From an uncultured cyanobacterium (GTDB taxonomy: Bacteria; Cyanobacteriota; Cyanobacteriia; PCC-6307; Cyanobiaceae), in contig CAIQIA010000006.1 in assembly GCA_903871775.1 (NCBI GenBank), positions 43,146 to 107,145 of the forward strand: DNA of 64,000 nt, in the 5' to 3' direction. Positions 1 through 9,011 of this stretch are shown piece after piece. Within the stretch, counting starts at the first letter, position 1. The number at the start of each line of letters is the position of its first letter. The notes below the pieces were generated by a model. That model was not told the origin of the DNA. It made no database searches and saw only the letters and a program-made list of their open reading frames with translations. The translations under genes were made by a program, and so were the position numbers.

Positions 1-1728
1 CTGACCGCCGATGCCGCCATCAACCTGGAGGCGGCGCTGCAGGTGCGGCGTCTCAACCCGACGGCCCAGCTGGTGGTGCGCTCCTCGACCCGCCGCCGCC
101 TGCGCGAGCAGCTCGAGCAGCGCATCCCGGGCCTGGCCTTCTGTGATCCCCACGACCTGACGGCCGGGGTCTTCGCCAATGCCCTGCGGCCCGATGGCCT
201 TGAGGCCGCCATCGACCTGGAGGGGGAACGGTTCACCATCCACAGCCGCAGCCTCAGCGCCGACAGCCCCAGGGATCTGCACGGCTGTTTCGGGCGGCGG
301 CAGCGGCTGCTGCAGTGGTTGCCCGCCGAGGGGCCGCCGATGGCACCGGTGGCCAGTGGCTGGTGGCCCCTGGAGGCGCATCCCCGCCGGGGCGATCGGC
401 TGGTCTGGCTTGAGCAGGCCACCACCCTGCGCACGGGCCGCCGCAGGCCGCTGCTGCCCCGCCTCACCGCCCGGCTCGTGGTCTGGCGCCAGGTCCTGCG
501 GGAGGTGCCCCTCTGGCTGGCCGCCCGCCGGGGGGCGCTGCTGCTGCCGGCCGCTCTGCTGCTCGCGCTGCTGGTGGTGGGGGGATGGCAGTTCGGCGGC
601 GGCTCGTTCCCGCGGGGCGTGATGCTGACCCTGGCCCTGCTCAAGGGCGAATTTCTTGATGCGTTCAGCTACTACGGATCCGAGCTCGGTCCGCCCCTGA
701 CCGACGCCGATCTGTGGCCGGCCTTCCTCGGGCTGCTCTATGCCCTGCTGGGGATTCTCCTCACCTCCTGGCTGGTCGGTGTCATCGTCGAACGGCTGGT
801 GGGGGCCCGCTTCGGGCAGCGGCAGCCTTCCCCCCTGGCTCCCGGCAGCGGCGCCGTGCTGCTCATCGAGGGCGGCAGCCTCGCCCGCAGCATCGCCCGC
901 ACCCTGCGCGCCCAGAATGTGCAGGTGCTGCGGGTGGCGTCGCAGGCGGATCCCGAGGACGTGGACGGTTGCCATCGCTCCCTGCCGTCGGCCCTGCGGG
1001 CCCTGCGGCACGGCCGTTGTCTGGCGGTGGCCGTGCTGGGGGACGAGCTCATCCCCAACCTCGAGGTCGCCCTTGATCTGAACGAGCGCTGGCCGTCGGC
1101 GCGGCTGGCGGTGCAGGCCACGACCCTCGTGGAGGCCCGGGCGATCAGTTCGCTGCTGGCGTCCATGGAGCTGGTCAATCCGCTGGAGGTCGCCGCCGAC
1201 GCCGTGGTGGCCACCGCCTTCGGTGAGCGGGTGCTGGCGATGGTGCGCATCTGTGACGACAACCTGCTCATCACCGAATACCGCCTCGAGCCGGGCGACA
1301 CCCTGGTGGGCTGCTCCCTGGCCCAGGTGTCGCAGGGGTACGGGCTGGTGGTGCTGCTCCACACCGGCCCCGGTGGATCGGCCGAGCCGCTGCCGCGGGA
1401 GGAAGGCCAGCTTCAGCCGGGGGCGCGGCTGGTGGTGCTGGCCACCCTTGAGGCCCTGCACCGGGTCGAGCAGGGGGAGGTGCGCCGCCCCGCCTGGTGC
1501 CTGCAGATCCTCTCGGCCCCCGCGGAAGCCTCGCGCCCGCAGGTCCTCCAGACCCTGGCCCGCTTTCTCGGCGGGATGCCCAGCGCCATGGCCCCGTACC
1601 TGGATCTGCAGCAGGGCCAACCCCTGACGCCCCCCCTCCACGCCCAGCCGGCACGGTTGCTGGCCGATCAGCTGCGTCTGCTGGGAATCCGCTGCCAGCT
1701 CATCACTGCACCGGATGGACGGCCCTAG
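1..1728 (+). CDS. RCK/TrkA-N domain ion channel-like membrane protein (5' end cut by window)
   Basis: The reading frame is open from base 1, so the N-terminus lies outside the window; about 575 residues are visible. The first residues resemble the end of a TrkA-N (RCK) NAD-binding fold. A hydrophobic segment follows (around nt 530-600), then a second one (nt 715-800), then a second Rossmann-like start (GAVLLIEGGSLARSIARTL, nt 850-907) and a TrkA-C-like tail. The order RCK, membrane pair, RCK suggests a tandem channel/RCK protein. I see no TVGYGD-type selectivity filter between the visible membrane segments, so K+ conduction by this half is doubtful. Its stop overlaps the next gene by 14 bases. 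Role in ion homeostasis is inferred from family only. Confidence 0.7.
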   Translation: MTADAAINLEAALQVRRLNPTAQLVVRSSTRRRLREQLEQRIPGLAFCDPHDLTAGVFANALRPDGLEAAIDLEGERFTIHSRSLSADSPRDLHGCFGRRQRLLQWLPAEGPPMAPVASGWWPLEAHPRRGDRLVWLEQATTLRTGRRRPLLPRLTARLVVWRQVLREVPLWLAARRGALLLPAALLLALLVVGGWQFGGGSFPRGVMLTLALLKGEFLDAFSYYGSELGPPLTDADLWPAFLGLLYALLGILLTSWLVGVIVERLVGARFGQRQPSPLAPGSGAVLLIEGGSLARSIARTLRAQNVQVLRVASQADPEDVDGCHRSLPSALRALRHGRCLAVAVLGDELIPNLEVALDLNERWPSARLAVQATTLVEARAISSLLASMELVNPLEVAADAVVATAFGERVLAMVRICDDNLLITEYRLEPGDTLVGCSLAQVSQGYGLVVLLHTGPGGSAEPLPREEGQLQPGARLVVLATLEALHRVEQGEVRRPAWCLQILSAPAEASRPQVLQTLARFLGGMPSAMAPYLDLQQGQPLTPPLHAQPARLLADQLRLLGIRCQLITAPDGRP

Positions 1729-3514
1729 GTTCAGCCTCCAGGCGCGACGGACGGTCTTGAGCCCACGGGGAGGCCTGCGGATCCAGCTGTTGCTGTTGCT
1801 GCTGGCGGGGGGATTGCTGTTCCTCTGGCGCCTGAATGCCGTCGGCCAGGTCGACGAGACCCCGGCCCTGTTCGCCGCGGCCGGCCGGGCCATGGCCGAA
1901 ACCGGAGACTGGATCACCCCCCGGGTGAACGGTCACCCCCGGTTCGACAAACCGGTGCTCATCTACTGGCTGATCGGTCTTGGCAGCTCGTGGCTGCCGT
2001 CGGCGCTGGACCCCCTGGGCGGCCTCGCCGCCTGCCTGCCCTCGGCCCTGGCCACCATCGCCGTGATGCTCGCCCTGGCCATCACGGTGCCCCTTGACCG
2101 CGGGGCCATGCCCACGGCCCCCCTGGCGGCGGGTCTGGCCTTCGCGCTCTCGCCCCTGGTGCTGGTCTGGGGACGGGTCTCGGTGAGTGATCCGCTGCTC
2201 ACCGCCTGTGTGGCCGTGGCCCTGCTCGGGTTCTGGCGGGCCTACGCCGATCCCCACAGCCGCCGGCCCTGGTTCGCCTGGCTGGCCCTGGGCCTGGCGG
2301 TGCTGGCCAAAGGACCCGTCGGTCTGCTGCTGCCCCTGCTGGTGCTGCTGCTGTTCGCCTGGCTGCAACGGGATGCCGGCGGCCTGGCCCGCGCGGTTCA
2401 TCCGGCTTCAGGGCTGGCGCTGACCCTGGCGGTGGCCCTGCCCTGGTACCTGCTGGTCTGGCAGCGGGAGGGGGGCGCCTTCGTGCAGAGCTTCTTCGGG
2501 TATCACAACCTCCAGCGGTTCACCCAGGTGGTCAACCACCACGCCGGGCCCTGGTGGTTCTATCTGCCGGTGCTGGCCCTGGCGAGCCTGCCCTTTCTGC
2601 CGTTGCTGCTGCTGGGTCTGGCCTCTGGGGCCCGCGGGCTGCGGCGGCGGACGCCGCTGCGGGCGGCCGAATCGCTGCCCCGCTTCGCCCTCTGCTGGCT
2701 GCTGGTGGTGGTCGTGTTCTTCAGCCTTTCGGCGACCAAGCTGCCCAGCTACCTGCTGCCTGGCCTGCCGGCCATGGCCCTGCTGGTGGCCCTTGCCGAC
2801 GGACCGCCACCCCAGCTGCGCACCGGCCGGCTGGGGTCGTTGCTGCTGCTGGCCCTGCTGGCGCTGGTGCTGCTGGTCGCCCCCCTCTGGCTGCCCCGGG
2901 TCCACGATCCGGAAATGCCCGGCCTGGCCGAGGCGCTGATCGCCAGCGGTCTGGTGAGGGGGGCCGGGATGCTGACCCTGGCGGCCGCGGCGGTCGGGGC
3001 GCTGAGGTTGTGGCGCCATCCGATGCCGAGGGCCTGGCTCCCGAGCGTGCAGCTGCCGCTGGTCCTGCTGGGCCCTCTGGTGCTCGCCCCCCTCGCCGGG
3101 CAGGTCGACCACATCCGCCAGGCACCCGTGCGTGCCATGGCCGCCACGGTCCGCCAGCACCTGCGCCCGGCGGAACCCCTGGCCATGGCGGGCATCAACA
3201 AACCTTCGCTGCACTACTACAGCCGCCAGGTGGTCCACTACGCCGGCCAGCCCCCCACCGGTCTGCGCAACCTCGGCGAGCAGCTGGGCTCCCCCACGGG
3301 CCCCCGCGACCCCTCCCCGACGCTGCTGCTGGTGATCGATGCCGGCACCGCGGCCCTGCCCCACTGGCGTGCCGTCCCCCACCGGTCCCTGGCGACCGCC
3401 GGGCTCTACCGGCTGTGGCGGGTCGAGCGGCAGGCCCTTGCGCAACTGTCAAGCGCCCTGGCCCGGAAGGGGGTGCCGTCCACCTGGCGCACGCACGATC
3501 CGGAGCGCTATTAA
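1715..3514 (+). CDS. GT39/ArnT-like membrane glycosyltransferase
   Basis: A 599-residue multi-spanning membrane protein. The N-terminal stretch has one membrane helix followed by a periplasmic loop with DETPALFAAAGRAMAETGDW and then a KPVLIYWL segment, the hallmark of ArnT/PMT_2-type lipid-phosphosugar glycosyltransferases (acidic residue after TM1, TGDW motif, KPPL-YW motif). Such enzymes move a sugar from a polyprenyl-phosphate carrier to a lipid or protein on the outer face of the cytoplasmic membrane. Many further hydrophobic helices follow, and a soluble C-terminal part is seen after about residue 450. It starts inside the upstream channel-like gene. The acceptor cannot be told from sequence. 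Confidence 0.85.
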   Translation: MDGPRFSLQARRTVLSPRGGLRIQLLLLLLAGGLLFLWRLNAVGQVDETPALFAAAGRAMAETGDWITPRVNGHPRFDKPVLIYWLIGLGSSWLPSALDPLGGLAACLPSALATIAVMLALAITVPLDRGAMPTAPLAAGLAFALSPLVLVWGRVSVSDPLLTACVAVALLGFWRAYADPHSRRPWFAWLALGLAVLAKGPVGLLLPLLVLLLFAWLQRDAGGLARAVHPASGLALTLAVALPWYLLVWQREGGAFVQSFFGYHNLQRFTQVVNHHAGPWWFYLPVLALASLPFLPLLLLGLASGARGLRRRTPLRAAESLPRFALCWLLVVVVFFSLSATKLPSYLLPGLPAMALLVALADGPPPQLRTGRLGSLLLLALLALVLLVAPLWLPRVHDPEMPGLAEALIASGLVRGAGMLTLAAAAVGALRLWRHPMPRAWLPSVQLPLVLLGPLVLAPLAGQVDHIRQAPVRAMAATVRQHLRPAEPLAMAGINKPSLHYYSRQVVHYAGQPPTGLRNLGEQLGSPTGPRDPSPTLLLVIDAGTAALPHWRAVPHRSLATAGLYRLWRVERQALAQLSSALARKGVPSTWRTHDPERY

Positions 3515-3546
3515 ATTCCGGTGACAATTTTCTGAGTTGGTCAGGT

Positions 3547-4275
3547 TTGGACGCGTTCACAGACCGCGAGCTCGCCCGGCTGGGTCTCTTTGATGCGGCG
3601 TGGCGGTTCCGCCTGATGGACGCCGAGACGGCCGCGATTCCGGCGCCACCCCCCGGTCCTGAGGTGGAACAGGCCCTCGGACGGTTCCTCGCCGAACTGC
3701 AGCTCCAGGATCCGGCCGCCCGCCAGGCCTGGTGCCAGTCGCGGGGGCTGGAGGAGCAGGATCTGCTCAACATCGCCCTGCGTCCCCTGCGCTGGCAGAC
3801 CTGGTGCGAGCAGCGCTTCGGCGGGTCGGTCGAGACCGAGTACCTGCGCCGGAAGGCCGAATTCGACCTGGTCACCTACTCGCTGCTGCGGGTGAGGGAT
3901 GCCGACCTCGCGTCAGAACTGCACCAGCAGATCCGGGAAGGCGAGGCCAGCTTCGCCGACCTGGCCGCACGCCATTCCGAAGGGCCCGAGCAGCGCACGG
4001 GTGGCGTGGTCGGGCCCGTGCCGCTGGCCACCCCCCATCCCTCCCTGGCACGGCTGCTGCAGATCAGCCAGCCCGGTCAGCTCTGGCCCCCCAAGCTGCT
4101 CGAGGAGTGGTGGATCATCGTGCGCCTCGACACCCTCACCACCACCCAGCTCGACGACCCCCTGCGCCGCCGGCTGGTAGTGGATCAGGGCGAGCAGTGG
4201 CTGCGGTCCCGTGTCCAGGAGGCCATCTCTGGGCAGAATCCGCCCGATGCCGATCCGTCCGCCGGACCCCGATGA
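3547..4275 (+). CDS. PpiC-type peptidylprolyl isomerase of an export operon
   Basis: About 242 residues if translation begins at the TTG at 3547; the first in-frame ATG is at 3616, so the start is uncertain. The C-terminal half carries a parvulin/PpiC-like domain (approximately residues 98-200, with ADLAARHSEGPEQRTGGVVG typical of the family). No signal peptide is evident. Its stop overlaps the start of the ABC exporter gene as ATGA, and that gene in turn overlaps the HlyD adaptor gene, so the three are almost certainly co-transcribed and act together. A parvulin next to a type 1 exporter probably assists folding or delivery of the exported substrate; that role is inference. Confidence 0.75.
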   Translation: MDAFTDRELARLGLFDAAWRFRLMDAETAAIPAPPPGPEVEQALGRFLAELQLQDPAARQAWCQSRGLEEQDLLNIALRPLRWQTWCEQRFGGSVETEYLRRKAEFDLVTYSLLRVRDADLASELHQQIREGEASFADLAARHSEGPEQRTGGVVGPVPLATPHPSLARLLQISQPGQLWPPKLLEEWWIIVRLDTLTTTQLDDPLRRRLVVDQGEQWLRSRVQEAISGQNPPDADPSAGPR

Positions 4276-7200
4276 GTCTCTCTGCGGCGCTGGATCTTCT
4301 CAGCGGTTTTCAGCCCTTTGCCGGCCTGCCGGCCCACGAACAGTCGCGGCTCGCTGGGCTGCTGCGGCCTGTGCAGCTGCGGCCCGGCACCCGCCTGCAC
4401 GACTTCAGTGAGCTGCCCCCTGCGGTGGTGCTGCTCCAGGACGGACAGCTGCGGGTGCTGGCCCAGGACAGCCGCGGTGAGTCGTACACCCTCGAGCGGG
4501 TGGAGGCGGGATGCTTCACCGGCTGGCTGCCGTTGCTGCGGGGGGTGCCGGGTCAGGTGGTGGCTGCGGCCCAGCCCAGCCGCGCCTGGCTGCTGCCCGC
4601 CGATGACTTTCTCGAGCTCCATCGCCGGCATGCGTCCGTCCGCGAGTTCTGCCGCGGGGGTGGCGCCCTTGAGCTCCTGGCGGTCGCTTCCGCCGATCCC
4701 CGCCCCGATCTCCTGCGCGATGCGGCCCTGCGGGACTGGGCCCGCCAGACCCCTGCCCAGCCCGCGCTCCTGCTCGACGGGCCCCGGCCGCGGGTGCCCG
4801 ATGGCCACTGGCTGTTGAGCAGCGCCGCCGTCGAAGACCAGCCCGTGGGGGCCGTCCTGGAGGGCGGCGTCGAGCTGACGCTGAAGGGGCTGCTGCCCGC
4901 GCGTCTGCTGCCCCGTCCGGAGTCGTGGCCTCCGGTTTCGGCGGCACCGTCCAGCCCGGCGCTGACGTCGGATCCTGTGGTTCCGGCCGGTCCGCTGGCG
5001 GCGGCCCCCGCCACGCCCGAGGTGCTGGAGCCCGAGTGGGTGGAGGGCAGTGAGCTGGTGCCCCAGCTGCGCCAGGCCGAGGCCCTCCAGGACTGGTACG
5101 GCCGCCTCGGCGATGACGGCAGCTTCCCCCAGGTCGAGGGCAGCGGCCCCCTCGATGAGCCCTTCGCCTGCCTGCGGATGCTGGCCAGGTCCTTCGACCT
5201 GCCCTTCCGACGCGACATCGTGCGCCGCATTCTTGACGATCAGCTGCAGCGCTCCGAAGGCAAGGGCATCACGCAGCTGCAGCTCGCCGCCGTCTGCGAT
5301 CTGCTTGGTCTCAGTGCCTCCCTGCTCGAGGTCGACACGGCCCAGGTGCACCGTCTCCCCACGCCCGCGGTGCTGATGCAGGACGCCACCCATCCGGTGG
5401 TGCTCTGGTCGGCGGAGGGCGGTTCGCTGCTGCTGGGGGATCCGCGCCAGGGCCAGCGCCGCGTCTCCCGTGGCGAGCTCGCGCCCTTCCTCGGGGAGAA
5501 CGGACGGCTGCCGGTGCTGTGCCTGCAGCGTTCGAGCGCCACCCCCAAGGCCCGCTTCGGCCTGGCCTGGTTCCTGCCGGCCATCCGCCAGCACCGCGGC
5601 ATCCTCACCCAGGTGCTGGTGGCCAGCTTCTTCGTGCAGCTGTTCGCCCTGCTCAATCCGCTGCTGATCCAGCAGATCATCGACGCGGTCATCAGCCAGG
5701 GCAACCTGCGCAGCCTCAATGTGCTGGGCACCCTGCTGGTGGCCATGGCCATCGCCGAGGCTCTGCTCGGATCCCTGCGCACGTACCTCTTCAGCGACAC
5801 CACCAACCGGATCGACATTTCCCTGGGGTCGTCGATCATCGACCACCTGCTGCGGCTTCCCCTCGGTTACTTCGCCCGCCGTCCGGTCGGTGAGGTGGCG
5901 AGTCGGATCAACGAACTGGAGCGGATCCGGCGTTTCCTCACCGGCACCGCCCTGACGGTGGTGCTCGATGCCGTGTTCTCGGTGATCTACATCGCCGTGA
6001 TGCTGCTTTACAGCCCGATTCTCACCCTCTGGGCCCTGGCGGTGGTGCCCTTCTTCATCGGGCTCACCGCCGCCGCCGCGCCGGTCATCCGCCGCCAGCT
6101 GCGCGAACAGGCCGAGGCCAATGCCCGCGTCCAGAGCCATCTGGTCGAGACCCTCGGCGGCATGGAGACCGTCAAGGGCCAGGGCATGGAACTGCACAGC
6201 CGCTGGCGCTGGCAGCAGCTCTACGGCGGCCAGATCGCGGCCGGTTTCCGCAACACCGTCACCAGCACCGCTGCCGGTTCGGCCTCCCATTTCTTCGAAC
6301 AGCTCTCGGGTCTGCTGGTGCTGTGGGTCGGGGCCGGCCTGGTGCTGCAGGGCAAGCTCACCCTCGGCCAGCTGATCGCCTTCCGCATCCTGTCGGGCTA
6401 CGTCACCAGCCCCCTGCTGCGGCTGGCGACCCTCTGGCAGAACTTCCAGGAAACCGCGCTGTCCCTGGAGCGCCTCTCCGACATCGTCGACCACCCCCAG
6501 GAGCTCGAGATCGCCGGCGCCCAGCTGCCGCCGCTGCCCCCGGTTCAGGGGGCGATCCGCTACGAGCGGGTCAACTTCCGCTTCGGCAGCGGCGGTCCGC
6601 TGCAGCTGGTCAACGTCGATCTCGACATCCCTGCCGGGAGCTTCATCGGCATCGTCGGCAGCAGCGGTTCAGGCAAGAGCACCCTGCTCAAGCTGCTCAC
6701 CCGCCTCTACGACCCCCTCGAGGGGACGATCCGGGTCGATGGCTACGACATCGCCAAGGTCGATCTTTATTCCCTGCGTCGCCAGATCGGCGTGGTGCCC
6801 CAGGACAGCCTGCTGTTCGACGGCACCGTGCAGGAGAACATCGCCCTCACCCGGCCCGATGCCGATTTCGAGGAGATCATGGCGGCGGCCCAGGTCGCCT
6901 GCGCCCACGATTTCATCCAGCAGCTGCCTGCCGGTTACAGCACCTCGGTGGGGGAGCGGGGCTCGGGGCTGTCGGGCGGCCAGAGGCAGCGTCTGGCCAT
7001 CGCCCGCATGGTGCTGAAGCAGCCCCGCCTGCTGGTGCTCGATGAGGCCACCAGTGCCCTGGATGTCGACACCGAACAGCAGCTCACCCGCAACCTCAGC
7101 CAGGCCTACCGGGGTCGCACGGTGTTGTTCATCACCCACCGACTGGGCACTCTGCGCCACGCCGACCGCATCATCGTGATGCACGAGGGAGCGGTCGCCG

Positions 7201-7283
7201 AACAGGGCAGCCACGAACAGCTGCTGGCCCTCGGGGGCCGTTACGCCACGCTCTTCCGCCAACAGGAGTCCGCCCTCGCATGA
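4272..7283 (+). CDS. HetC-like ABC exporter: cNMP-like, C39-like, membrane and ATPase domains
   Basis: A 1003-residue fused ABC exporter. Residues about 10-115 resemble a cyclic-nucleotide-binding beta-roll but lack a clear phosphate-binding cassette. Residues about 290-400 look like a C39 peptidase domain: the His (ATHPVVLW) and Asp (LLLGDPRQG) are kept, but the position of the catalytic Cys in DCGPAC-type motifs reads DEPFAC, so proteolysis is doubtful. The membrane domain spans about 440-735. The ATPase shows Walker A GSSGSGKST (about 796-804), signature LSGGQRQR, Walker B LLVLDEAT and the H-loop His. The domain order matches cyanobacterial HetC-type and other type 1 exporters. Start overlaps the upstream stop, and its stop overlaps the adaptor start. 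The substrate is unknown; no RTX or leader-peptide gene is adjacent. Confidence 0.88.
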   Translation: MSLSAALDLLSGFQPFAGLPAHEQSRLAGLLRPVQLRPGTRLHDFSELPPAVVLLQDGQLRVLAQDSRGESYTLERVEAGCFTGWLPLLRGVPGQVVAAAQPSRAWLLPADDFLELHRRHASVREFCRGGGALELLAVASADPRPDLLRDAALRDWARQTPAQPALLLDGPRPRVPDGHWLLSSAAVEDQPVGAVLEGGVELTLKGLLPARLLPRPESWPPVSAAPSSPALTSDPVVPAGPLAAAPATPEVLEPEWVEGSELVPQLRQAEALQDWYGRLGDDGSFPQVEGSGPLDEPFACLRMLARSFDLPFRRDIVRRILDDQLQRSEGKGITQLQLAAVCDLLGLSASLLEVDTAQVHRLPTPAVLMQDATHPVVLWSAEGGSLLLGDPRQGQRRVSRGELAPFLGENGRLPVLCLQRSSATPKARFGLAWFLPAIRQHRGILTQVLVASFFVQLFALLNPLLIQQIIDAVISQGNLRSLNVLGTLLVAMAIAEALLGSLRTYLFSDTTNRIDISLGSSIIDHLLRLPLGYFARRPVGEVASRINELERIRRFLTGTALTVVLDAVFSVIYIAVMLLYSPILTLWALAVVPFFIGLTAAAAPVIRRQLREQAEANARVQSHLVETLGGMETVKGQGMELHSRWRWQQLYGGQIAAGFRNTVTSTAAGSASHFFEQLSGLLVLWVGAGLVLQGKLTLGQLIAFRILSGYVTSPLLRLATLWQNFQETALSLERLSDIVDHPQELEIAGAQLPPLPPVQGAIRYERVNFRFGSGGPLQLVNVDLDIPAGSFIGIVGSSGSGKSTLLKLLTRLYDPLEGTIRVDGYDIAKVDLYSLRRQIGVVPQDSLLFDGTVQENIALTRPDADFEEIMAAAQVACAHDFIQQLPAGYSTSVGERGSGLSGGQRQRLAIARMVLKQPRLLVLDEATSALDVDTEQQLTRNLSQAYRGRTVLFITHRLGTLRHADRIIVMHEGAVAEQGSHEQLLALGGRYATLFRQQESALA

Positions 7284-8461
7284 GCCAGCTCGTTCCCATC
7301 AACCGCGGCGATCTGCAGGAGGTCCGTCTCCGCCCCGCCCCCACCTGGAGCCGGGCCCTCACCTGGGGGATCATCGGCACCGCCAGCTTAGGGTTCATCT
7401 TCGCCCTGGTCACCCGCATCGACGAGGTCGTGCCCGCCCAGGGGCAACTGGAACCCGTGAGCTCGCTCAAGCCCATCAAGGCGGTGCAGGCGGCCGTCGT
7501 CGACGAGATCTTCGTCAAGGAGGGCCAGCTGGTGAAGCCCGGCCAGCCCCTGATCCGCTTCGACACCGACAAGTCGGTGGCCCAGGCCAGCACCCTGCAG
7601 ACGCAGCAGGGCCTCGAACAGCAGCGCTTCGGCGAGCAGGTGCGCACGTCCCTCGCCCGTCGCCAGGCCCTGGCCGCCAAGCGCGACAGCCTCGTGGCCA
7701 AACGCAACAGTGATGTGCTCACCCTGGGCAACGAGCAGGAGATCCTCTCCCGCTACGAACCCCTGGCCCGCCAGGGGGCCCTGCCCGAGCTTCAGTATCT
7801 GCAGCAGCGCAACCGGATCCAGCAGATCCAGTCTGAGATCGCCCAGGCCGAGGCCGAGATCCGCCAGACCGAGTCGGAGATCGGTGAGGTTGACGCCAAC
7901 CTGCTCAAGGAACGCAAGGAGAGCGAGCAGCAGCAGGTGAGCCTGGCCCGCCAGGGGGTCGAGGCCCGCGAGAACCTGCAGACCGAGGTGCTCAGGGCCC
8001 CGGTTGCCGGTCGTGTCTTCAATCTCGTTCCCACCAGTCCCCGTTATGCCGCCTCCCCCGGGGAGGAACTGCTCAAGATCGTTCCCGATGGCTCCCTGCA
8101 GGCCAAGGTCTATGTCACCAGCAAGGACGTGTCGTTCGTCAAACCGGGCAAACGGGCCGAGGTGCGCCTCGATTCGTATCCCTTCACCGAATATGGCTCG
8201 ATCGTGGGCAAGGTGAAACGCATCGGCACCGAGGCGTTGCCGGCCGATGAGCAGAATCCCCAGCCCCGCTTCCCCGTGGTGGTGACCCTCGAGACCCAGA
8301 GCCTCTACCGCAACGGTCGGGCCTATCCGCTCAAGTCAGGGGAAACGGTCACCACCAACATCATCCTGCGGGACAAGCGGGTGATCACCCTGCTCACCGA
8401 TGTGATCGACAGGGCCCTGGATGCCTTGCGGCCCATCAAGTCGCCGACGGGCGACCGCTGA
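7280..8461 (+). CDS. HlyD-family membrane fusion protein of type 1 secretion
   Basis: A 393-residue periplasmic adaptor. One N-terminal membrane helix lies around residues 28-48, followed by a biotinyl-lipoyl-like hairpin half (AAVVDEIFVKEGQLVKPGQP), a long coiled coil from about residue 95 to 230, the second lipoyl half (VLRAPVAGRVFNLV) and a beta-barrel C-terminus. This is the standard HlyD/PapB layout, bridging the inner-membrane ABC exporter to an outer-membrane channel. The ATG overlaps the exporter stop by 4 bases. No TolC homologue is in the window. The 3' end overlaps the convergent DciA-like gene by 26 bases. Confidence 0.9.
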   Translation: MSQLVPINRGDLQEVRLRPAPTWSRALTWGIIGTASLGFIFALVTRIDEVVPAQGQLEPVSSLKPIKAVQAAVVDEIFVKEGQLVKPGQPLIRFDTDKSVAQASTLQTQQGLEQQRFGEQVRTSLARRQALAAKRDSLVAKRNSDVLTLGNEQEILSRYEPLARQGALPELQYLQQRNRIQQIQSEIAQAEAEIRQTESEIGEVDANLLKERKESEQQQVSLARQGVEARENLQTEVLRAPVAGRVFNLVPTSPRYAASPGEELLKIVPDGSLQAKVYVTSKDVSFVKPGKRAEVRLDSYPFTEYGSIVGKVKRIGTEALPADEQNPQPRFPVVVTLETQSLYRNGRAYPLKSGETVTTNIILRDKRVITLLTDVIDRALDALRPIKSPTGDR

Positions 8462-8921
8462 GGTCGTTCCCCTGCCTCTGGCAGAAGGCACAGCGTCCCC
8501 AGCGTTCCAGTTCGCCCGGCGGTGCCGGGCAGCGGCAGGCTGGACAGGTCACCATGGCGCTCTGCCTCGGGCGGCTTGGGTGGCTTTCCCAGTCGCTGAT
8601 GGTGACGTCGACGGCGGTGGGCGAGGCTCGGACCGCCTCCCGCTGTTCGATCCTGAGATCGCGCACCGGGTGCCCCGCCGCCCGCAGGGCGCCCAGCAGC
8701 TGATGGCGGCTGAAGCGCAGGGCCTGCAACCAACTGGGATGGTCGGCTCCCACCCAGAGCACCCCCCCCTGCAGGCGCAGGGGCCGGCAATGGTCGGCCA
8801 GGGGGCTGCCGACGATGCGCGGCCAGGCCTGCCAGAGGCCCGCCAGCCCGCCGTCCCGTCGCCAGTCGTCGGAGAGCACCTCCAGGCAGCGGCCCAGGGA
8901 GGTGCCACGGGGATCGGCCAT
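8436..8921 (-). CDS. DUF721/DciA-like protein with C-terminal zinc ribbon
   Basis: 161 residues. The N-terminal about 100 residues match the DUF721 pattern (LWQAWPRIVGSPLADHCRPL, then GGVLWVGADHPSWLQALRF), the family that includes DciA, the ancestral loader or partner of the replicative helicase DnaB. The C-terminal 50 residues contain CPAC and CAFC pairs separated by about 16 residues, a likely zinc ribbon. The gene is monocistronic, facing vipp1 on its upstream side with about 90 bases between starts, which must hold both promoters. Helicase-loading function is inferred from the family. Confidence 0.75.
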   Translation of the reverse strand: MADPRGTSLGRCLEVLSDDWRRDGGLAGLWQAWPRIVGSPLADHCRPLRLQGGVLWVGADHPSWLQALRFSRHQLLGALRAAGHPVRDLRIEQREAVRASPTAVDVTISDWESHPSRPRQSAMVTCPACRCPAPPGELERWGRCAFCQRQGNDLSGRPSAT

Positions 8922-9011
8922 GGCGCCAGGTTAAAGCGGACGGCCATCCGACCCTGGTGGCCCCCGTCGGGTCTGGCTAGGGTCGCTGCAGCCCCGCTCC
9001 ACCCCCGCCCC

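Noticed and set aside
3732..4271. Possible N-terminal extension of the ABC exporter
   Set aside because: The extension reads as Arg/Pro/Ala-rich shadow of the PpiC gene; the ATG at 4272 overlaps the PpiC stop as ATGA and begins the conserved domain.
4185..6494. Minus-strand reading frame of 769 codons opposite the ABC exporter
   Set aside because: Gln/His/Gly/Asp-rich shadow of the exporter gene with no recognisable fold.
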